From Mangrovicella endophytica (GTDB taxonomy: Bacteria; Pseudomonadota; Alphaproteobacteria; Rhizobiales; Rhizobiaceae), in contig NZ_PKMZ01000008.1 of NCBI RefSeq assembly GCF_002893625.1, forward strand, positions 1 through 64,000: a DNA stretch of 64,000 nucleotides. Direction: 5' to 3'. Below, piece by piece: positions 10,087 to 18,466 of the stretch; the stretch's first letter is position 1, and each line of letters opens with the position of its first letter. Position numbers and translations under genes: made by a program. The notes under the pieces were generated by a model that saw only the letters and a list, made by a program, of their open reading frames with translations, was not told the origin of the DNA and searched no databases.

Positions 10087-11442
10087 TTATGCGGGGTCCC
10101 TGGCCAACAGGCGCGTCATGGTCTGGCGGAAGCGCCGGTCGACCGCCTCGCGGTTCACGTGCCGTCCGCCTTCGACCTGCTTACGGCCGCGCACCCAGAC
10201 GCCGTCGACCGCGATGCCGCCGGCGAAGATCCAGTGGTCGAGGATGGCCTCGCGCGGCAGGTAGGCGACGGCGCCGGCGTCCAGCGAAACGAGATCGGCG
10301 GAGTGGCCGGCTGCGATCCCCGCTGACGCGCCGAGCGCCATCGCGCCGCCGGAGATCGCCCGATCGAACAGCATCCGACCCGTCGAACCTCCGGGCTCGG
10401 CCACCACATTGCGCGCGCGCCTGTCGATGCGTGCCGAATATTCGAGCTGACGGAGTTCGCCGGGCACCGTGATCATGACGTTGGAGTCCGAGCCGACGCC
10501 GTAGCTGCCGCCGCTTTCGAGGAATGCGTCGATCGGGAAGGCACCATCGCCGAGATTGGCCTCGGTGATCGGGCAAAGGCCGGCGACGGCCCCGCTCAGC
10601 GCCATGCGGCGGGTTTCGTCTTCCGTCATATGGGTGGCATGGATCAGGCACCAGCGGGTGTCGACCGGCGCATGGTCGAGCAGCCACTCCACCGGGCGGG
10701 CGCCGGACCAGGCGAGGCAGTCCTCGACCTCCTTGACCTGCTCGGCGACATGGATGTGGATCGGGCCGCCGGCGGCGAGGGGAAGAATGGCCTGAAGATC
10801 CTCAGGCGTCGCCGCGCGCAGGCTGTGCGGGGCGATGCCGAGGACGGCGTCAGGCAGGCGCGCGGTCACCGCACGGCAGCCGTCGACCAGGCGCGCATAG
10901 GCCTCGGCATCATTGATGAAGCGGCGTTGACCCTCGACCGGCGCACCGCCGCCGAAGCCCGATCGGGCATAGAAGACCGGTAGCAGCGTCAGTGCGATGC
11001 CGGTTGCCTCGGCGGCCGCGCCGATGCGCTCGGCCATCTCCGCTATGTTGCCATAGACACTGCCGTCGCGATCGTGATGCAGGTAGTGGAACTCGCCGAC
11101 GCGGCCGAAGCCGGCCTCCAGCATCTCCATGTAGAGCTGCGCGGCGACCGCCTCGACGTCATCCGGATCCATGCCGAGGGCAAAGCGGTACATGACGCTG
11201 CGCCAGCTCCAGAAGCTGTCGCTTCCCGGGCCCCGCGTTTCCGTCAGACCGGCCATGGCGCGCTGGAAGGCGTGACTGTGGAGGTTCGGCAGCGCCGGCA
11301 CGAGCAACTCCGCCCGTGCGTCGGCCGGCTCTGCTGCCGCCCCTGCGGTCACGGAGCGAACGATGCCGTCCTCGATCTCCAGCCGCACGTCATCAGCCCA
11401 GCCACCGGGCAGGAGCGCGGAGCGCGCGTGGATCGCCGTCAT
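10087..11442 (-). CDS. hutF: N-formimidoyl-L-glutamate deiminase
   Basis: A 451-aa amidohydrolase that converts N-formimino-glutamate to N-formylglutamate plus ammonia, feeding HutG. Metal ligands are visible in NLHSHAFQRAM, HIHVAEQ, LIHATHM and VGSDSNVMI. The start is ATG 11442 with GGAG seven bases upstream; a TTG two codons earlier is less likely. It is divergent from the hutI unit on the far side of the locus, precedes hutC, and has a copy of the HutC dyad 55 bases upstream. Confidence 0.95.
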   Translation of the reverse strand: MTAIHARSALLPGGWADDVRLEIEDGIVRSVTAGAAAEPADARAELLVPALPNLHSHAFQRAMAGLTETRGPGSDSFWSWRSVMYRFALGMDPDDVEAVAAQLYMEMLEAGFGRVGEFHYLHHDRDGSVYGNIAEMAERIGAAAEATGIALTLLPVFYARSGFGGGAPVEGQRRFINDAEAYARLVDGCRAVTARLPDAVLGIAPHSLRAATPEDLQAILPLAAGGPIHIHVAEQVKEVEDCLAWSGARPVEWLLDHAPVDTRWCLIHATHMTEDETRRMALSGAVAGLCPITEANLGDGAFPIDAFLESGGSYGVGSDSNVMITVPGELRQLEYSARIDRRARNVVAEPGGSTGRMLFDRAISGGAMALGASAGIAAGHSADLVSLDAGAVAYLPREAILDHWIFAGGIAVDGVWVRGRKQVEGGRHVNREAVDRRFRQTMTRLLARDPA

Positions 11443-11497
11443 GTCCAATCTCCATGAGCGGGACGATGAGCATCGCCGCTCGTACCATCCTGCTTTT

Positions 11498-11509
11498 ATG
11501 TATAGACAT
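11498..11509 (-). promoter_or_regulatory. Candidate HutC operator upstream of hutF
   Basis: Read on the minus strand this is ATGTCTATACAT, identical over 12 of 12 bases and in the same orientation to the site before hutI. It lies in an AT-rich stretch of an otherwise GC-rich region. Two exact copies before the two hut units are strong evidence of shared control. Confidence 0.7.
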
Positions 11510-11677
11510 TTTTGTGGACGGCCAAGCCTCGGGCGGCACGTCGGGGCACATCGAAAGGATGGTTCACGGGTCGGTGCTCTGTCCGAGCAGCCTGCTGATG
11601 TGCTTGCCGTCGTATGACGATGGCGATGCTGCGGTTGCGACCAAGGGCGGCATCAAGCGCACAAGGCGTCGATGGCT

Positions 11678-12139
11678 CTACGCTTCGTCGTCGAACCGGG
11701 GCTGCAGCGCGACGATCTTGCCCGTCAGCGCCGCGAGATCGCTGGCGATGCGCTCGTGCAGGGAAACGGCAAGCTCCGGATACTCCTCCAGCATGCGCCG
11801 GAAGATCTGCCGGGTGACGCGGATGACGTCGCAGTCCGTTGCGGTAACCGCGGTTGCTGGGCGCCGCGTCTCGGTGATCAGGGCGAGTTCGCCGAGCAGC
11901 GTGCCGGCGCCGCAGCGCGCCACCACCTTCTCGGCCTCCCCTTCGCCACGCAGGAGCAGCACCTCGCCGCGGACCACAACGAAGCCGGCATCGGCCCTGG
12001 CGCCGGTGCGGAACAGGATCTCGCCCTCGCGCAGCCGCCGATGCTCGGCGCCAAAGGCGAGAAGCCGGAGCTGATCAGTGGTCAGGTCCTCGAAGAGCGG
12101 GACTTCCCGGAGCACCGCGATGTCGCTTTCGAGGCTCAT
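11678..12139 (-). CDS. Stand-alone cyclic-nucleotide-binding domain protein
   Basis: 153 aa made of one CRP/PKA-type cNMP-binding domain with no DNA-binding helix-turn-helix. The phosphate-binding cassette is intact (GELALITETRRPATA), including the Glu and the Arg that contact cAMP in CRP and PKA. It follows the CenR-like regulator on the same strand, 214 bases downstream. The same order (OtpR plus a gene annotated as a cAMP-dependent protein kinase regulatory subunit) is recalled from Brucella. Role unknown; a cAMP-responsive partner for cell-envelope control is a guess. Confidence 0.83.
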   Translation of the reverse strand: MSLESDIAVLREVPLFEDLTTDQLRLLAFGAEHRRLREGEILFRTGARADAGFVVVRGEVLLLRGEGEAEKVVARCGAGTLLGELALITETRRPATAVTATDCDVIRVTRQIFRRMLEEYPELAVSLHERIASDLAALTGKIVALQPRFDDEA

Positions 12140-12259
12140 GCCCGCGGTAATGCTCCCCTTGCGGCGGCCCGTCCCGGCCAGCCAGCGAATCGCCTTGGCT
12201 ATCGCCCGCGATCGTCCCCGCTGAAGCTATAGCCAGCCGCTCTCACGAAGAGAACCGGC

Positions 12260-12282
12260 AAATGCCTGTATGGCAGGCGTTT
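12260..12282. terminator. Hairpin after the CenR-like gene
   Basis: A 9-bp stem with one wobble pair (AAATGCCTG with CAGGCGTTT) and a 5-base loop. It has A-rich and T-rich sides, so it could stop transcription either way. It lies between the regulator stop and the cNMP-binding gene, which would argue against simple co-transcription. Confidence 0.45.
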
Positions 12283-12353
12283 TCCGGCATTCCAGCACCG
12301 CTGCGGATGGAGCCGGATCCCCGTGTCCGGCCTGCCGCAGCGTCATTGTCCCG

Positions 12354-13037
12354 TCAGGGCATCAACTTGTAGCCGCCGGACTCCGTGACGATTATGCGGG
12401 CGTTCGACGGATCCGGCTCGATCTTCTGCCGCAGCCGGTAGACATGGGTCTCCAGCGTGTGGGTCGTGACGCCGGAATTGTAGCCCCAGACCTCCTCCAG
12501 CAGCGTGTCGCGGGTGATCACCCGGCGATCGGCACGGTAGAGATAGCGGATGATCGCCGTCTCTTTCTCGGTCAGGCGGATCTTGCCGCCCTTGTCGTCA
12601 AGGAGGATCTTCTGGCTGGGCTTGAAGATGTAAGGGCCGACCTGGAAGGTCGCATCCTCGCTCTGCTCGTGCTGGCGCAGCTGCGCGCGGATGCGGGCCA
12701 GCAGCACGGCGAAGCGGAAGGGCTTGGTGACGTAGTCGTTGGCCCCCGCCTCGAGCCCAAGAATCGTGTCGGATTCCGAATCCTGGCCCGTGAGGATGAT
12801 CACCGGCGCCTTGAAGCCGGACTTGCGCAGCACCTTGACGGCCTCGCGGCCATCCATGTCGGGCAGGCCAACGTCCATGACCACCAGGTCGACCAGACCG
12901 CTGCGCGCGGCGTTGATGCCCTTGGCGGCATTCGACTCCTGTGAAACATTGAACTCTTCGTGGAGCGAGAGCTGCTCGGCCAGGGTCTGCCTCAGGTCGT
13001 CATCGTCGTCGACGATCAAGATGCTGCGTGCACTCAT
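12354..13037 (-). CDS. cenR: CenR/OtpR-like OmpR-family response regulator
   Basis: 227 aa. A receiver domain (acid pocket DDDDD at 10-14, phosphoacceptor D55 in VVMDVGLPD, K in VTKPF) precedes an OmpR-type winged helix (RLTEKETAIIRYLYRA, THTLETHVYRLRQKIE). The whole chain closely matches the CenR/OtpR group that governs envelope and cell-cycle functions in Caulobacter and Brucella. No histidine kinase is encoded next to it. The start ATG is followed by the expected MSARSILIVDDD. It is divergent from an L,D-transpeptidase gene, a plausible envelope target. Confidence 0.85.
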   Translation of the reverse strand: MSARSILIVDDDDDLRQTLAEQLSLHEEFNVSQESNAAKGINAARSGLVDLVVMDVGLPDMDGREAVKVLRKSGFKAPVIILTGQDSESDTILGLEAGANDYVTKPFRFAVLLARIRAQLRQHEQSEDATFQVGPYIFKPSQKILLDDKGGKIRLTEKETAIIRYLYRADRRVITRDTLLEEVWGYNSGVTTHTLETHVYRLRQKIEPDPSNARIIVTESGGYKLMP

Positions 13038-13166
13038 GGCTAAATTTCGTCAGGCTCCCTTGGCGCCGTTCTGATCGGCAGCTTATCGATGCCGCCAAAA
13101 ACAGCAACGCGCGAGATTAAATAGGAGAGATCACCGGAACGTCATGGGGAAATCTGCAATTTGAAC

Positions 13167-13682
13167 ATGTTTGTCGTTCGCCGCAGTCCGCTCGATCCTC
13201 GACGCGGGATCTTACGTGCGGGGGTGCTTTCGATCTTCTGCGCTCTTGGCCGCTCCGGCACCACAATCCGCAAGCGCGAAGGCGACGGTGGAACGCCGGT
13301 CGCAGCAATGTCGCTTCTCTCCGCCTTCCGCCGCTCCGGGCGCCTGCCGGGCTTGCGAAGCACACTGCCGTCACGCATGGTCCGCGAGAGGGTCGACGGC
13401 TGGTGCGATGCCCCGACCCACCCGGCCTACAACCGTCCTGTTCGTCTGCCGTTCCCGGCGAGCACCGAGAGCCTTGCACGGCCGGATCGCCTCTACGACT
13501 TCGCCGTGGTGCTCGACTGGAACGTCAGGCAGCGCGCCCGCCACCGCGGCAGCGCCATCTTCCTCCACATCGCCAGGCCGGACTATGCGCCGACGGAAGG
13601 CTGCGTCGCCGTCTCGCCACGGGACATGCTGCGGCTGGCACCGCACTTACGCAAAGGCGCGACTTTGCGCGTGTGCCGTTAG
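13167..13682 (+). CDS. L,D-transpeptidase, YkuD-type
   Basis: 171 aa with the YkuD catalytic segment: H134 (FLHIARPDY) and the nucleophile C146 (TEGCVAV). The usual Ser before Gly-Cys is replaced by Glu. These enzymes make 3-3 peptidoglycan cross-links or anchor proteins to the wall. There is no obvious signal peptide, which is common in the short alphaproteobacterial group that starts with RRSPLDPRRG. The ATG at 13167 is preferred to a TTG two codons upstream. It is divergent from cenR with 129 bases between. Confidence 0.85.
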   Translation: MFVVRRSPLDPRRGILRAGVLSIFCALGRSGTTIRKREGDGGTPVAAMSLLSAFRRSGRLPGLRSTLPSRMVRERVDGWCDAPTHPAYNRPVRLPFPASTESLARPDRLYDFAVVLDWNVRQRARHRGSAIFLHIARPDYAPTEGCVAVSPRDMLRLAPHLRKGATLRVCR

Positions 13683-13763
13683 GTCGCGCGGCGGAACCGT
13701 GCCGTCCCGCGCTTCATTGACCCCATGCGGCGGGGTCGCCGCGTCAGCAGATGAGGCAGCGCC

Positions 13764-16070
13764 ATGCGTCGCAGCGAGATCGAGGACGAGGTCGAAGTCG
13801 AGGCCTACGAGCATCCGTCGGGTGGTTGGGGATCGCTGAAGTCTGTCGCCAAGTTCGCCATCGAAGAAGGACTGGCGGCCTCGTCGATCTGGGCGACGCT
13901 GGCCCGGCAGAACAAGCCGGACGGCTTCATGTGCGTGTCCTGCTCATGGGCCAAGCCCGCTGAGCCGCATGTCGCCGAGTTCTGCGAGAATGGTGCCAAG
14001 GCAACGATCTGGGAGCAGACCAAGAAGCGCTGCGACCGCGCCTTCTTCGCCCGCCACCGCGTCGCCGAGCTCCTGGATTGGACCGATCACGAGCTGGAGA
14101 AGCAGGGCCGTCTGACGACGCCGATGCGCTACGACAGGACGCTCGACCAGTATATCCCCGTGACCTGGGAGGCCGCCTTCCAGGAGATCGGCGCCGAGCT
14201 GAAAGCGCTCGATCCCAATTCCGTGGTCTTCTACACCTCAGGCCGCGCCTCGCTGGAAACCGCGCACATGTACCAGCTGTTCGCCCGCATCTACGGGACG
14301 AACAACCTGCCGGATTCCTCCAATATGTGCCACGAATCGACCTCAGTCGGTCTGCCGGAGTCGATCGGCTCGCCGGTCGGCACGGTGACGCTCGAGGACT
14401 TCGAGCATTGCGACATGATGTTCTTCTTCGGGCACAACACCGGCACCAACGCGCCGCGCCTGCTTCACCCGCTGCAGGAGGCGCGCAAGCGCGGCGTGCC
14501 GGTCTACAGCTTCAATCCGATCCAGGAGCGGGGCCTCGTCCGCTTCAAGAACCCGCAATCGCCGACGGAGATGCTGTCGCCGGAGCCCGGCACCAAGATG
14601 TCGAGCGAGTTCTTCCAGGTGCGCGGCGGCGGCGACGTCGCCGCCATGACCGGGATCGCCAAGGCCGTGCTGGCGCTGGACGACGCAGCGATTGCAAGCG
14701 GTGCACCGCGTGTCCTCGACACGGCCTTCATCGAAGAGCACTGCCACGGCTTTGCGGAATTCGAAGCCTTTGTGCGTGCGAGCGACTGGGCAACGATCGA
14801 GCGCTGTTCCGGGCTGCCGCGCTCTGATCTGGAAGAAGTCGGCCGGGTCTATGCTCGCTCCAATGCGGTGATCGGCCATTACGGCATGGGTCTGACCCAG
14901 CACCGCCACGGCATCGACAACGTGCAGATGCTCTGCAACCTCCTCCTGATGCGCGGCAATATCGGCAAGAAGGGCGCCGGCATCTCGCCGATCCGCGGCC
15001 ATTCCAACGTGCAGGGCCAGCGCACCGTCGGCATCTCGGAAAAGCCCGAGCTGGTGCCGCTCGACAAGCTCGCAGACTTCTACCGCTTCGAGCCGCCGCG
15101 GGAGAAGGGGCTGGATACGGTGGAGGCCTGCAAGGGGATCATCGACGGCTCGGTGAAGGCCTTCGTCGCGCTTGGCGGCAACTTTGTGCGCGCCGTGCCG
15201 GAAACGGAACTGATGGAGAACGCCTGGCGGCACATGCGCCTCAGCGTCCAGATCGCCACCAAGCTCAATCGCAACCACCTGATCCCGGGTGAGGTCACCT
15301 ATCTCCTGCCCTGCCTCGGCCGGATCGAGCGCGACGACCAGGCGAGCGGACCGCAGACGGTGTCGATGGAAGATTCCACCGCCTGCATCCATTCGTCCAA
15401 GGGATGGCGGCCACCGGCATCGCCGGAGCTCTTGTCCGAGCCGAAGATCGTCGCCGAGCTCGCTAAGGCGACGGTGGCCGGCAAGGCCGACGTGCCGTGG
15501 GACGAATGGGTCGGCGACTATGCCAAGGTGCGCGACGCGATCGAGCGCGCCTACCCCGACGACTTCAAGGACTTCAATGCCCGCTTCACGACGCCGGGCG
15601 GTTTCCACCGTGACCTCAAGGCCTGCAAGCGCATCTGGAAGACGGAAACCAAGAAGGCCAACTTCAAGGTGCCGAATGACTTCGACAGCGACCCGGACAT
15701 CCAGACGGATGGTGACAAGGTGCTGTCGCTGATCACGCTACGCTCCAACGACCAGTTCAACACCACGATCTACGGCTATGACGACCGCCTGCGCGGTGTC
15801 TCCGGCTCGCGCATGGTGCTCCTGATGAACCGCGAGGACATGGACCGGCTGGGCCTCGAGGATCAGGATCTTGTCGATGCCGAGACGCATGCCGACGACG
15901 GCGTTGAACGCCGGGTGAAGGGCTTGCGGGTGCATGGCTTCGACCTGCCGAAGGGCAATGTCGGCGGCTATTACCCCGAGCTCAACCGGCTGATCCCGCT
16001 TTGGCACCATGCCGAGCGCAGCCATGTGCCGGCGGCGAAAGCGGTGCCGATCCGTATCGTCCGGCATTGA
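13764..16070 (+). CDS. FdhF/YdeP-family molybdopterin oxidoreductase
   Basis: 768 aa, similar to formate dehydrogenase alpha chains but of the YdeP branch, which is linked to acid resistance in E. coli and has no known substrate. The N-terminal FeS region shows C57-x2-C60 and C74 only, not the full four-Cys set. C189 in SNMCHES aligns with the Cys/SeCys molybdenum ligand of formate dehydrogenase. Later blocks include YTSGRASLETAHMYQL, GKKGAGISPIRGHSNVQG and SLITLRSNDQFNTTIYG. A GAGG precedes the ATG. No fdhD or electron-transfer subunit is nearby. Confidence 0.87.
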   Translation: MRRSEIEDEVEVEAYEHPSGGWGSLKSVAKFAIEEGLAASSIWATLARQNKPDGFMCVSCSWAKPAEPHVAEFCENGAKATIWEQTKKRCDRAFFARHRVAELLDWTDHELEKQGRLTTPMRYDRTLDQYIPVTWEAAFQEIGAELKALDPNSVVFYTSGRASLETAHMYQLFARIYGTNNLPDSSNMCHESTSVGLPESIGSPVGTVTLEDFEHCDMMFFFGHNTGTNAPRLLHPLQEARKRGVPVYSFNPIQERGLVRFKNPQSPTEMLSPEPGTKMSSEFFQVRGGGDVAAMTGIAKAVLALDDAAIASGAPRVLDTAFIEEHCHGFAEFEAFVRASDWATIERCSGLPRSDLEEVGRVYARSNAVIGHYGMGLTQHRHGIDNVQMLCNLLLMRGNIGKKGAGISPIRGHSNVQGQRTVGISEKPELVPLDKLADFYRFEPPREKGLDTVEACKGIIDGSVKAFVALGGNFVRAVPETELMENAWRHMRLSVQIATKLNRNHLIPGEVTYLLPCLGRIERDDQASGPQTVSMEDSTACIHSSKGWRPPASPELLSEPKIVAELAKATVAGKADVPWDEWVGDYAKVRDAIERAYPDDFKDFNARFTTPGGFHRDLKACKRIWKTETKKANFKVPNDFDSDPDIQTDGDKVLSLITLRSNDQFNTTIYGYDDRLRGVSGSRMVLLMNREDMDRLGLEDQDLVDAETHADDGVERRVKGLRVHGFDLPKGNVGGYYPELNRLIPLWHHAERSHVPAAKAVPIRIVRH

Positions 16071-16149
16071 GGAAAGTGAGGCGGGCCACAGCGCCCTGCT
16101 GTTGTCTGCCAGATCCACTCTGCGGTGATTTCGCGAGGGGTGCGGGCCA

Positions 16150-16476
16150 CTACAAGATCGCGTCGACTCCCTTTTTGTGCGCCAGTGACAGGAGCTTGAG
16201 CGACGGCCCGCTCGGCCGCTTCTCCCCTTGCTCCCACTTGCTGACGATCGACGTGCTGACGTTCAGTACCTGAGCGAAGACTGCCTGGCTCATCTGGGCC
16301 GCTTCACGGATCTGGCGAATGGAATTAGCGTCGAGGTCCTCGATCGTGGTCAGGCAAGCGGCATCAAAGCGTCGCATCGTCTTCTGATCTACGGCGCCGA
16401 CCTTCCTAAGACCCTCGACTGCTTCATGAGCCGATCGCAATGCATCACTGCGGTAGGCTCGCTTTGCCTTAACCAT
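16150..16476 (-). CDS. HigA/NadS-like antitoxin, XRE family
   Basis: 108 aa. Its C-terminal half is an XRE helix-turn-helix (IRQIREAAQMSQAVFAQVLN, STSIVSKWEQGEKRPSGPSL), the layout of HigA-2/NadS antitoxins. The ATG at 16476 has GAGG six bases upstream and overlaps the end of the toxin gene by eight bases. It probably neutralises the toxin and represses the pair. Toxin-first order is typical of HigBA-like modules. Confidence 0.82.
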   Translation of the reverse strand: MVKAKRAYRSDALRSAHEAVEGLRKVGAVDQKTMRRFDAACLTTIEDLDANSIRQIREAAQMSQAVFAQVLNVSTSIVSKWEQGEKRPSGPSLKLLSLAHKKGVDAIL

Positions 16477-16840
16477 GCTCAACCTCTACCCACTCCCCTG
16501 CTGAAAGCAGGGCGGTGATGTGTGTGACATCCAAGCCGACGAGGACATGCGCGAGATCGCGATAGATATCTAACTCGTCGTCCGACAAGTTTGCCTTCGA
16601 GCTCTTCGCAAAGAGATGAACGAACACTATCCGATCCTTGATCTTGTGTACGATGATCGCACGATAGCTTCCCGCGCGACCTCCCGAACCCTGAGAGATC
16701 CGCTGCTTGACGAGATGTGCGCCAAGATCGGCGTCGATGCTGCCAGCGACAAGGCGATCGACAGCCTTCCTCAGTTCCTTGTCCGTGAGGCCCGCCTTAC
16801 GCGCGTCGCGGCTGAACCTCTTCGTCTTGAAGACCCGCAT
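16469..16840 (-). CDS. RelE/HigB-like type II toxin
   Basis: A 123-aa small basic RelE-superfamily protein (MRVFKTKRFSRDARKAGL, SYRAIIVHKIKDRIVFVHLF, FAKSSKANLSDDELDIYRDL), probably a ribosome-dependent mRNA endonuclease. The chosen ATG gives the usual family N terminus; the frame is open 17 codons further from a TTG. A perfect 10-bp palindrome about 70 bases upstream may be the autoregulatory site. The pair has slightly more AT than its neighbours and sits between housekeeping-type genes, consistent with past acquisition. Confidence 0.8.
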   Translation of the reverse strand: MRVFKTKRFSRDARKAGLTDKELRKAVDRLVAGSIDADLGAHLVKQRISQGSGGRAGSYRAIIVHKIKDRIVFVHLFAKSSKANLSDDELDIYRDLAHVLVGLDVTHITALLSAGEWVEVEHG

Positions 16841-16910
16841 GCCACACTCGCGGGAGAGATCAACCAAGCGATCCTGAGGCGAGCTCACCAAGTCGCACAG
16901 AATTCACTAT

Positions 16911-16920
16911 ACCACGTGGT
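16911..16920. promoter_or_regulatory. Palindrome upstream of the toxin-antitoxin pair
   Basis: ACCACGTGGT is a perfect 10-base palindrome in an AT-rich stretch upstream of the toxin gene. Type II pairs are usually repressed at such sites by antitoxin or complex. The dyad is seen; binding is inferred. Confidence 0.4.
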
Positions 16921-16956
16921 GACATGATTCAACGGATAAGAGGCCGTTGCGACGCA

Positions 16957-17625
16957 TCATGCATTCAACCACCGCCATACCGTAGTGCGCTTGATCTCGG
17001 CATCTTCCAATGCGCGGGTGACCGGCACCTCATAGGTCGCCAGCGGCTCCATGCGCTCGCGCGGCAGGTAGGCCCGGCCTGGATCGCCGACGAGGATCTC
17101 GGCGCCAGCTGCCGCAAGCCGCTCGAACCATGGCACGATGGCGCGGGTCATGCCGGCGTCGAAGAAGACGTCGCCCGCCAGGAGAAGGTCGGCATCCACC
17201 GGCTTGCCCACGGGATCGGACGACGAGAATGCGACCTCGACGCCGTTAAGCTCGGCATTCAGTTGGACGGCGTCGGCACAGAAGGGATCGATGTCCACCG
17301 CCAGCACCGAAGCCGCGCCGCCTCTGGCGGCTGCAATGGCGACGAGGCCGGAGCCGGTGGCGAAATCGAGGACGTGCCGATGCTGCACAATGACGAGACG
17401 GTCAAGGACATAGCGGGCAAGCGCCTGGCCACCGGCCCAGGCAAAGGCCCAGAAAGGCGGTGGCAGGCCGATCGCCTCCAGCTCGCCTTCCGTCTTCAGC
17501 CAGAGATCATGCGCCTCGTCGGCGAGATGCAGCCGGATTTCCGGCACATGCGGCGACGCCATCACCGCCGTGTTGGCGCGGATGAAGTCGGCCGGCGACA
17601 GGCCTCCCGCGAGCCGCCGTGTCAT
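16957..17625 (-). CDS. Class I SAM-dependent methyltransferase (ETF-beta lysine methyltransferase-like)
   Basis: 222 aa with the SAM-binding motif I DFATGSGLVAIAAA, an acidic strand end AVDIDPFCADA and GDVFFD in place of the GDxFYD loop of the PrmA/ETFBKMT group. FWAFAWAGGQALARYVLD is the recognisable block before motif I. Human ETFBKMT and its alphaproteobacterial homologues methylate lysines of electron-transfer flavoprotein beta. That target is known for the family and not shown here. Confidence 0.8.
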   Translation of the reverse strand: MTRRLAGGLSPADFIRANTAVMASPHVPEIRLHLADEAHDLWLKTEGELEAIGLPPPFWAFAWAGGQALARYVLDRLVIVQHRHVLDFATGSGLVAIAAARGGAASVLAVDIDPFCADAVQLNAELNGVEVAFSSSDPVGKPVDADLLLAGDVFFDAGMTRAIVPWFERLAAAGAEILVGDPGRAYLPRERMEPLATYEVPVTRALEDAEIKRTTVWRWLNA

Positions 17626-17704
17626 ATCGAAAGAACGGCGGCGGGGTGGCCGCTGCCGAACTTGTCGATGCCGGCGAAAGCCGGCAGGCCGGGCTTAGGA
17701 CCAA

Positions 17705-17920
17705 TCAGGCGGTCTTGACGCGGCTGCTCTCGTGGCGCAGCTCGTCGATCAGCTTGGAGGCGTCCGCCTTGCTCAGGGACTCGTCGAAGGTGTGGCCGGT
17801 CTCCTCGCAGAGCGTCTTCAGATAGGAGCTCTGCGCACCGGTCATCGGCTCGCCGCCGGTGGTCCAGTCGTCCGGATCCTTCTCGGTATTGGAGGTCGTC
17901 TCCACCTTGGGATTGCTCAT
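17705..17920 (-). CDS. DUF3072 protein
   Basis: A 71-aa acidic protein with the DUF3072 core DPDDWTTGGEPMTGAQSSYL followed by SKADASKLIDEL. Function is unknown. The start MSNPKVET is preferred because GGAG lies six bases before it; an ATG five codons earlier has no ribosome site. It sits between the methyltransferase and the EVE protein on the same strand. Confidence 0.75.
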   Translation of the reverse strand: MSNPKVETTSNTEKDPDDWTTGGEPMTGAQSSYLKTLCEETGHTFDESLSKADASKLIDELRHESSRVKTA

Positions 17921-18005
17921 GGTCGGCTCCGTCACAGGGCGCGCGAGCCGGGATGGGCCGCGCGCATTTGTTCAGGAAATGTTCTGCACTCGGCATGGTT
18001 CCGTC

Positions 18006-18455
18006 TCAGCCGGCGGGCGGCGCCATCACGGTTTGCGGATCGAGCCCGCCGAGGGTGCAGATCAGCCGGAACTCGGCCTCCGCCACCGGCTGCACCGACA
18101 GGCGCGAATTGTTGACGAGCACCATGTCCTTCAGCCGCGGCTCGGCCTTGATGGCGTCCAGCGTCACCGGCTGCGGCACATCGGCGACCGCGCGCAGATC
18201 CACGCACTCCCAGCGCGGATCATCCTTGGCGGTGGAGTCCGGATGGGCGGGCGCGGCCACTTCGACGATGCCGACGACGGCCTTGCCCTCGTTGGAATGG
18301 TAGAAGAAGCCGCGGTCGCCGACTGCCATCTCCCGCATGAAGTTGCGGGCCTGGTAATTGCGCACGCCGTCCCACTCCTGGCCCTTCTCACCCGCCGCCT
18401 TCTGGCGTTCCCAGGACCATTTGAACGGCTCGGACTTGAACAGCCAGTAGCGCAT
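18006..18455 (-). CDS. EVE domain protein
   Basis: A 149-aa single EVE domain of the PUA-like fold (MRYWLFKSEPFKWSWE, GVRNYQARNFMREM, FFYHSNEGKAVVGIVEV). EVE proteins are thought to bind modified bases in DNA or RNA. It lies 11 bases after the YciI gene, in the tsaD-gpsA-yciI-EVE order common in related bacteria, so co-transcription is likely. Confidence 0.87.
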   Translation of the reverse strand: MRYWLFKSEPFKWSWERQKAAGEKGQEWDGVRNYQARNFMREMAVGDRGFFYHSNEGKAVVGIVEVAAPAHPDSTAKDDPRWECVDLRAVADVPQPVTLDAIKAEPRLKDMVLVNNSRLSVQPVAEAEFRLICTLGGLDPQTVMAPPAG

Positions 18456-18466
18456 GACAGACAGCC

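Noticed and set aside
10087-16070. Functional link between formate released by HutG and the formate-dehydrogenase-like gene
   Set aside because: The molybdoenzyme is of the YdeP branch, has no HutC site, and lies beyond unrelated genes.
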